This document shows, one piece after another, positions 57,480 through 64,000 of a stretch of 64,000 nt of DNA. The position numbers were made by a program, and so were the translations under genes. The stretch's first letter is position 1; each line of letters opens with the position of its first letter. Source of the DNA: Zizania palustris (Eukaryota; Streptophyta; Magnoliopsida; Poales; Poaceae); assembly GCA_019279435.1 (NCBI GenBank), contig JAAALK010000284.1, positions 23,490,390-23,554,389 of the forward strand, written 5' to 3'. The notes under the pieces are model-generated. The model was not told where the DNA came from. It made no database searches and was given only the letters and a program-made list of their open reading frames with translations.

Positions 57480-59053
57480 ACGAAGTCCCAATATGACCTA
57501 CTTCCCGAACGTACTCTCTTCGCTGTCTCTTGGACATGCTTCCGAGGGTACCTCCTCCGGAGATAGGGAGAACTACTCTCTTTCCTCTATCTTGCCCTTC
57601 CTCTTGCTTCGGAGGTGGCATAACATTGGCCACCGGAGGGTGCCTTGCAGCGTCAAAGTTTTCTATCCGCGCCACAGCCTGGACCGGGTCTGGGCGCACT
57701 GCTGCTGGACTTCGGTCGGTACTGCCTCGACCCGAAGTTCTTTCCAAGTATTCTCCCCTTAGGGTAAGGATAGCCTTGCAAGTGTCAGTTGCATGGCTTC
57801 GATTTTCTCCATGAATACAGCAAAAAAGGGTCTGGTTTTGCCAGCCATTTTTCCTGGCGGCCTCCAGCCGCTGGACTTGTTCCCCGCAGACTGTGGAGCT
57901 CTCTGTATAAACTTCTGTGGGGGTGCAATATTCAAGACTTCAGAGCGAGGGTGCTTTTGCCCTCTTCTTCGATCATGTTGCACTTCGAAGACTGGTTCCT
58001 GTGGCTGTGCCGAAGTCTTCACCTCTGCTTTAACTTCTTGCAATACTGTCGAAGTAGCAGCAGTCCTCCGAAGCCAACCCTCTTCTGACCTCGCATACTC
58101 CTCGAAATATGACATCAACTGTGACACTATGGAGATGCTCTTCCGATGCAGTTTATCCAGAAGGCCTTGATGACTGACGCCTTCCCGAGCCGCATCAACC
58201 ACTGAGGATGTGGACAGCCCCCGAATTTGCGACTTCGTATGAGCGAAGCGCTTGAAGTACTGCCTCAATGTTTCTCCGGGGAGCTGTTTCACTTGGAAAA
58301 GGCTTCCTGTTGACATAGGAGGCACGAAGGTGCCCTGAAAGTTACTTATAAACTTCCTCTTCAACTGTGACCACGAATTGATTGATCCTGGCTTTAAAGA
58401 CCAGAACCATCTCAACGCCACTCCTTGAAGAGCTAACGGGAAGCACTTCGCCATAGTGTCTCTGTCTCCGCCACTAGCCTCAATCGCTAGGGCATAAGAA
58501 CGCGCGAACTCTCCGGGATCTTCATCTCCGGCATACTTGCAGAGCTTCGAAGTTTTAAACTTTGGATCAAAGCGAACCTTCTGCAGCTCAGGATGTAACG
58601 GAGATTCATTGTCGTAGGAGGCGTTCTCTGGGGCTTCGGGATAACCAAGATCGTCGTCTTCGGGCACTTCGGAGATAGTTGGGATGGCTTGAGAGCGAAG
58701 CCTGTCGCAGCTTCTTGTCGCCATCTTGCTACCTCAGCTTGAAGATTGGCCATTTGAGTGGCCATATCTCCAAGGCTATCTTCATCTCCTCCGGAAGGAC
58801 CTTTCGGGTCTTGAGAACTGGTATGATCAGTTCGAATCGGAATGGAGGGTGGAGGAGGGACTCCGGGTGGTCGGAGTATGGAAGGGGTTGGCGGAGAGGC
58901 TTCGTATCCTCGAGGGATAGAAGCCCCTTGCAGAGTTTGAGGTGGAGGGATAGTCGAAGATCCTCCGACTTCGACTGTGTCGAAGGGTATCTCTCCGGAG
59001 ATCCGAGAGGACCTCCGAGTGGGATTGCGAGGTGCGCTCCGCTTAGGAGGCAT
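57480..59053 (-). pseudogene. Tat-3 gag (two frameshifts)
   Basis: ATG 59053 (MPPKRSAPRNPTRRSSRIS) begins a basic/Pro-rich N-terminus. A frame change near 58690-58720 leads into the retrotrans_gag-type domain (about 57950-58660; ARSYALAIEASGG, LRWFWSLKPGSI, LRQYFKRFAHTKSQI). A second frame change near 57800-57840, at an A-rich run, separates this from a Cys/His knuckle-like segment and the gag-protease linker (57480-57747). It then reads in frame across the solo LTR into the protease. Gag forms the nucleocapsid particle. Not expressed intact. Confidence 0.85.
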
Positions 59054-59097
59054 GATGTAAGAAGTTGGTAGAGAACGAAGTTTTTCAGACTAGGTTC

Positions 59098-59115
59098 CCC
59101 ACGGACGGCGCCAAC
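59098..59115 (-). promoter_or_regulatory. Tat-3 primer binding site (tRNA-Asp-like)
   Basis: Reading the minus strand just after the 5' LTR: one base, then TGGCGCCGTCCGTGGGGA. The TGGCGCC start matches the 3' end of plant tRNA-Asp, a primer used by many grass gypsy elements. Confidence 0.75.
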
Positions 59116-59610
59116 TGTTGGCGTAAAAGATTACGCTAACAGGTTTCTGTAGAAAAGAAACTAACAAATGAAGTGTTTGTGAAGCAAACTGTTCTAAGCC
59201 TCCGAAAGGATAATAACTTAGAATAGTTCGAAAGTGTGTATTGAATCACTTGTATTCGGTCCCTATTACAGGGTGAAATGGGGGGTATTTATAGGCCCAA
59301 ACATTAAGGAAAAGACCTATTTACCCCTCTATTACAACCGACATTAAGGAAACTATTCGGTTTCCTTAATAGGGCTAAAATGGTAAAAGACTAATCTAAT
59401 AAGAAAGAAGATAAGTCTTCCATCTTAGCTGGCAGAAAAGATCCTGAAGGGCTTTAGTTCGAAGACATACTTCGAACCAATGCCTGTCTTCGGGCTTCGA
59501 ACGGAGTTCTGGGCATCTTCGAAGATGATCTTCGGAGAATCTTCGAACTAGTTGACTGTCTTTATGCTGCTTCGGCAATAACCCCGAAGATGAGATATTT
59601 TCCCCCAACA
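59116..59610 (-). repeat. 5' LTR of Tat-3 (495 bp)
   Basis: Same termini as the left copy; TATAAATA on the minus strand at 59286-59293. It is followed on the plus strand by the target duplication TTATT. Confidence 0.95.
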
Positions 59611-59615
59611 TTATT

Positions 59616-62600
59616 ACATCAGAGTTAATTAAAAATGATAATAAAAGTAGAATGCATGATGAACGCCTTCTTCAAGATCTTTTCACTTGACCGGGTCGCT
59701 ACTCCAGACCATCTTCATAGTAGGCATCCTCTGGAGTGTTCAACGGGTATGAGTACAAAAAGTACTCAACAAGCCACCGCGAATGCAAGTAATAATGCAA
59801 GATAATAACAAAGGAAGGATAATGGCTAAAAGTGCGGGAAAGTACATTTTCAGTTATTGCATTTAGTGTAGTCAAACTTAATCATGCGGAATAATAAACA
59901 TGAACATCAATAATATCATCTAACTCGAGGAGTACATTTTACCTCCTCGCACAACAGTCCTTACATGTCAAACCATCATGCACATACATTTAAAAATAGA
60001 CTAACTGTGGGATGTCACGCAACCCGCCCTTGACCGTGGGCTCGGCTTTTCGAAAAGATTTAAGACTCTGATCAGAGATGTACTACTGTACCCACAAGGC
60101 ACGCACTCATCCCAAACGATATGACCCATACCACGGGAACTCGTGCCAAAACCTCGGCATGAAATGCTCCAAGCGATAACCACCCGCTCTAGGTTTCGCC
60201 GGCGCGCCGGTCCGCATCCCGGCTAACGTCGCACCCCCTTTTGCGCCACGTCGGTACAAGCCACCCGTAGGTGCTGCTTGACCCATCTCCAAATGGTGGC
60301 CTCGGTTTGGAACACTCCATACCTTAGTTAGGACTTACCCACTAGACTTGTGGTTAGTACGGAAGTGTATTGCAACGGATCCCGCAGACCGGTCCTTATA
60401 GTGCCCCGGGTGCTACCGACCAATGCCCTAGCTTGCACCCAGAATCCACCATGACTTCACTCACAACCACAACTCATCACCGACAGAATTCCAAGGATAA
60501 GAAGTAACGGGGATCATATAGTAGAACCATGTTGCTACGACTCATTTTTATCCTATAGCGATCGTGTCAATACATTGGACACTAGCTAATAATACTAATC
60601 ATGTGGTGACAAGGAGGTTAGGCGAGATAGCATGGCTTGGGTTGCACATCAAGGTCGGGGGATCCTAAATAAATATAGTGTAAGGGTTTTCATTAGACTA
60701 CTGCATGTATAGCCTATATGTTTTAGCGATAGTTTAATAAAACATGGGTTTAATATGCTCAAAAATGTGGTTTGGTGACTTGCCTTGTTCAGCAAAAGGG
60801 GAGGGAGGAACTTCGGGAAAATATTCCGGCTCCTCGAGGGCGTCGTAGTCTTCCCAATATAAAATATAATGAAATAAATACAACATTCAATTAAACAATA
60901 TAAAACCACACAACAAGCACATAGGTTTAAATTGGTTTAATTTAAGAAAAACCAAGTTATTAAGTTTTCTGAAATCTATTTTATTAATAATTTTAAAAGG
61001 AACTATAAAGAAATATGGCCCTTTCTAAAAGGGATTTTAAATTGTGAAATGATCTCTTTTTAAGTTCTATAATTAATTTAAAACAAAAGGTTTAGAGAAA
61101 ACTTAGTGGTTTCATCATATTAACAGGAAATAATTAAATATAAGCCTTACTGAAATTTAAATAATTAAACTTACATTTTTATCCTAAAGGCATTTGAATA
61201 CCTATTTAAATAAACATGAAAATTTCAAAGTAAACATATTGTTTTTATTGAATGAACATGTAGAGAATAATATTACAAATTTTCTGAAATTGGAATGGTA
61301 ATTTTTGAAGTTAAAATGCACCAGATATGAATTTTACAAGTTTAAAACAGTTTCTGGAATTTATTTTCAAATTTAAATCCCCTCGAGTCCACGGTGAGCC
61401 AGGCCCACGGTGAACCCGCGCACTGTGCACGTGCGCCGGATCGAGATCCACCGTTGGATCGCGATCGGGCGGTCACGGGCGAGGCGGGGGAGTTAAGTTA
61501 TCGCGGACGGCCAGGATTAAAACACTGAACCAGTACGCGATGGACGCTCCAGATTAAACGTGATTTTTAAATATAAACGAACGCACGAGATCGCACCGTA
61601 CCGCTTCACTCAAATCCGACGGCGTGGATTAAACCACACAGATAATTTAATCGCCACCGTTGGATCTAGATCGCATGGCCAGGGTTGAATCCGACATGGC
61701 ACGGGTACTCGACCCGTGCCGGTCATCTTCTCCGGTGACAGCGAGCGGGCCAGGGGCCACGACGAGCGACGGCAGTGATACCTATGGCCTAAAATGGAAA
61801 GAGGATGCTACGGGGGTCATGAGGGTACCCTTGCGGTGACGAACGGTCGACGGAGCAAGGCCGGCGATGAGCGGAGGCGGCGAAGGCATTCGGGTCCTCG
61901 GTGGCGACGGCGATCCGGCGAGGTTCATTGATGACGGAGTGGTGGACGAGGCTGGAGAGGTCCGTGCAGTCACGATGGTGTGGACGGTGAGGACGAGGGA
62001 GGTCACCGGTGACGGTGAGCGGTGACCGGAGTGCGGGCGGCGGTGGAGAGTTAAAAGCTGTAGAGGGGGTGTTCTGTTCGATCTTGCAGCGTGTCAGCGT
62101 AGGGGTATAATGTGGACGGCCAGGGGGTTTAAATAGGGTCATCGGTGGGGGCAGGGGGGCGCAATTGACGGTGGCCAGGAGTAAACGCGTTTAAACGCCG
62201 GCGAGCTTCGGGTTGCATGCTGGGTTTAAAGGGGGAAACGGTCGTCGGAGTGTGAGGGTTTGAATGCCGGGCTCAATTTGGCGGGAGGGGGTCAGGAGCA
62301 ACGGATCCGAGGCGCATTAAGGCGTCGGCCGGCGAGGGGGAGGGGTGAGATTTGGGGGCGGATCTCGTGGAGACGAAGGATCTGACAAGCGAGGGCCACA
62401 TGCCAGCGGGCGCGAGCGAGTGAGGGAGGCGGCTGACGGGTGGGGTCGGGCTCGGGCTCGGGCGCGAGAGGGGGCGGTTGGCGCCGACAGGTGGGGCCAG
62501 GGTGTCGGGCGTGCACGCGAGAGGAGAGGGGCTCACTAACGGGTGGGGTTGGGTTGTCAGTCCGAGGCGGGTGAGGGTAACGGGCTGGGTCGGCCGGGAG

Positions 62601-62903
62601 AGAGAGAAAGGGAGGGACGTGGCCCATTACTGTTTCAAAATATTTCTGAATAAAAATAATTCCAGGAAATAGATTAAAATCTTAGGGCTACTTCCAAGGT
62701 TGATAAAAATTTGTAAAAATTCTCAAAAATATATCTTGGCCTTAGGATCATACATAAAAATTTTCAGCTCCTGGTTTGGCCATTTTATCTATGTTGTAGT
62801 TCAAAATGATAAATGAGGGTATTAAAGGTATTTCCAAAATAATAAATTCCAGGAAATTGGATTAAATAAAATTTTTATTACTTTGAAAATTTGGGGTGTT
62901 ACA
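59616..62903. other. Right part of the 3.4-kb solo LTR, no genes
   Basis: LTR sequence only. Three zones are visible: a mixed region to about 60650, an AT-rich stretch 60900-61380, and a GC-rich block 61400-62620. The open frames in the GC-rich block (both strands) show only biased Pro/Arg/Ser or Gly composition and I do not call genes. The last 20 bases are the LTR end and the AAAGA repeat follows. Confidence 0.7.
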
Positions 62904-62908
62904 AAAGA

Positions 62909-64000
62909 CCTCCAAAAGGAGGCACTTCGAAGGTATGCTCCGGAGGGAGATACTTCGAAGGCTGAAGGTCCAAGACCTCTTAGGGGAGGCACTCTGAAGA
63001 TGTGCTCTTCACAGAGGCATTTCGGAGGGATGCTTCAAAGGACTTTGAAGTATGGAAAGCTTGTAGTGGCTTCGTCCATGCTGGCTTCGGTACACGGAGG
63101 TGTGATGGTCGAGCTAGAGGATCTACAAAGTTGTGTTGGTCCACTCCGAAGACATGGTGCGAAGATGATACGGGCTTTGATGGCTTCAGCTCAAAACCGT
63201 CCCTATCGATGTCAATACTTTGGTACATCAAAGCCTTTGTGCTTTGGAGTTTGCATTCGGAGTCAACCAGGCACTTTGCTAAGTGCCGTGAGGCTCCATC
63301 GAAAAGAAGCCATAAAAATTGATGCACTGCAGAGCTTCAAATAAAGTGTAAAGTTGAACTATCTTTAACACCTCTGTGATTGTGTGTGACAGAAAAGTTA
63401 TAAACCCTCGGTGTATGGTAGTCACTTCGCATGTCAAAATAGGCTATAAAAGGAAGGGTAGGCTGAGGTCTAGGGTAACACTTTTGCAACACTTTAGCAC
63501 TAGACACAACATTTTCTCTAGGCATATAACCTTCGGTTCTTAGTCTAGTTGCCATAGTCTTTGTACTCTCACTTGTGAGTTTTTGTGTTCCCTATTCTTG
63601 TAATGAAATCTCTTTTCAATCTCTGATCTTTGATTCATTTCTTGCATGAAATTGTATCTGCAGTTATTATTCCATGCGTGAGTTTTATTGAGTTCTTTAT
63701 GTTTTTTTGCACGAGACGAAACTCTTTTCTGATGCATGAATAACTTGTTCAATGTTGATTATTTTAGTCACCCTATGTGAAATCCTCAAAAATCCTTGAA
63801 CAAGTTTACACGTAGTTATTTATTCACTTTTACAGTATCTTTGCTCTGTTGTGTACCAGCGGCCAAGCCTCAAGAATTCACTAGCGAAGTATACTCTGAG
63901 TCTGGTGTGTGATCCTTACTTTTCGAAGTCCTCTCAGAGGATATACTTTGTAGCAATGTGCTAGTCTACGTCGTCTATCTCGAAGCACCTCTGTGTGTAG
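62909..64000 (+). repeat. Sirevirus-type LTR, right piece (continues past window)
   Basis: Continuation of the LTR begun at 45296. It carries GAGGCACTTCGAAGGTA and CTCCGGAGGGAGA motifs like those in 21110-21220, then matches the order of the 20554 LTR loosely (a CATGCTGGCTTCGGTACACGG segment near 63080; a GGCTATAAAAGGAAGG TATA-like region near 63440). The LTR end is not reached by 64000. Confidence 0.75.

Larger units (their letters stand above)
45966..59610 (-). mobile_element. Complete-ended Tat-type Ty3/gypsy element (Tat-3) with antisense gene
   Basis: LTRs at 45966-46459 and 59116-59610 (494 and 495 bp; I count three differences) flanked by TTATT (45961-45965 and 59611-59615). Gag-pol reads on the minus strand from the right LTR. 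A five-exon gene reads on the plus strand from near the left LTR, and the two converge on a tandem-repeat array. An archaeal-type second RNase H, lack of a chromodomain and the antisense additional gene place it in the Tat lineage, as in Grande and RIRE2. A solo LTR at 55454-57473 interrupts it. The low LTR divergence implies a recent insertion, yet the polyprotein has several breaks. Confidence 0.93.
45840..62903 (-). mobile_element. Solo gypsy-type LTR (about 3.4 kb) interrupted by a Tat element
   Basis: Plus-strand ends are TGTGGCGCCCCGATTT and GGGGTGTTACA, flanked by AAAGA (45835-45839 and 62904-62908). Removing the Tat element and its duplicated TTATT leaves about 3414 bp, with no internal coding region, hence a solo LTR. 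Long LTRs beginning TGTAACACCCC on the reverse strand are common among grass gypsy elements. Minus-strand orientation is inferred from that and from the GC-rich leader-like block (61700-62630). The open frames in that block are compositional. Confidence 0.8.

Noticed and set aside
61782..62672. Pro/Arg-rich open frames near the right end of the solo LTR
   Set aside because: GC-rich LTR leader-like sequence without domain or start context; compositional open frames.
1..64000. CRISPR arrays, bacterial operons, rRNA or tRNA genes
   Set aside because: None seen; the repeats present are LTRs, tandem duplications and MITE/CACTA termini of a plant genome.

Overview
This window is plant nuclear DNA, almost certainly from a grass with a large, repeat-rich genome. 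One eight-exon host gene is surrounded by nested LTR retrotransposons. The grass assignment rests on the GC-rich first exon of the host gene, abundant Ty3/gypsy Tat-type elements carrying the PF04195 'putative gypsy type transposon' protein, a Sirevirus-type Ty1/copia element, and CACTA-like and MITE DNA transposons. I cannot name the species. No bacterial, organellar, rRNA, tRNA or CRISPR features were seen. Layout: 1-2913 is the 3' end of a Tat-type element on the plus strand (antisense gene plus 495-bp LTR). 2914-3914 is an unassigned LTR-like piece. 3915 to about 6356 is a truncated second Tat-type element on the minus strand. 6430-8390 is unassigned. 8668-14127 (minus) is the only convincing host gene, a plastid-targeted RETICULATA-RELATED (DUF3411) membrane protein of 391 residues with seven GT-AG introns; its intron 1 carries a 138-bp Mutator-like MITE with a perfect 9-bp target duplication. 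14834-43601 is an old, degenerate gypsy element (LTRs 1043 and 1127 bp, target duplication AGTTG). It is interrupted by a Sirevirus-like copia element (20554-41141, LTRs about 2.04 kb, target duplication GACAC). A 9.68-kb stretch spanning both elements was then duplicated in direct tandem (15651-25329 and 25330-35004) with 3-bp microhomology at the junction, so the copia element now has three LTRs and two gag regions. 44291 to about 44640 is a CACTA-like terminal region. 45296-64000 is a four-layer nest: a Sirevirus-type LTR, split by a 3.4-kb gypsy solo LTR (45840-62903, target duplication AAAGA), split by a Tat element (45966-59610, target duplication TTATT), whose polyprotein is split by a 2.0-kb solo LTR (55454-57473). 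How the parts work together: the 45966-59610 Tat element has gag-protease-RT-RNase H-second RNase H-integrase on the minus strand. Convergent to it is a five-exon gene on the plus strand with its own TATA box and coiled-coil coding potential. Three related elements in the window preserve this antisense gene and its TATA box. The older gypsy also seems to have an antisense ORF, with plant-mobile-domain-like sequence. Every transposon polyprotein here is broken by stops, frameshifts or insertions, and none looks autonomous. Element boundaries supported by target duplications are firm. Divergence figures are hand counts and should be treated as approximate.
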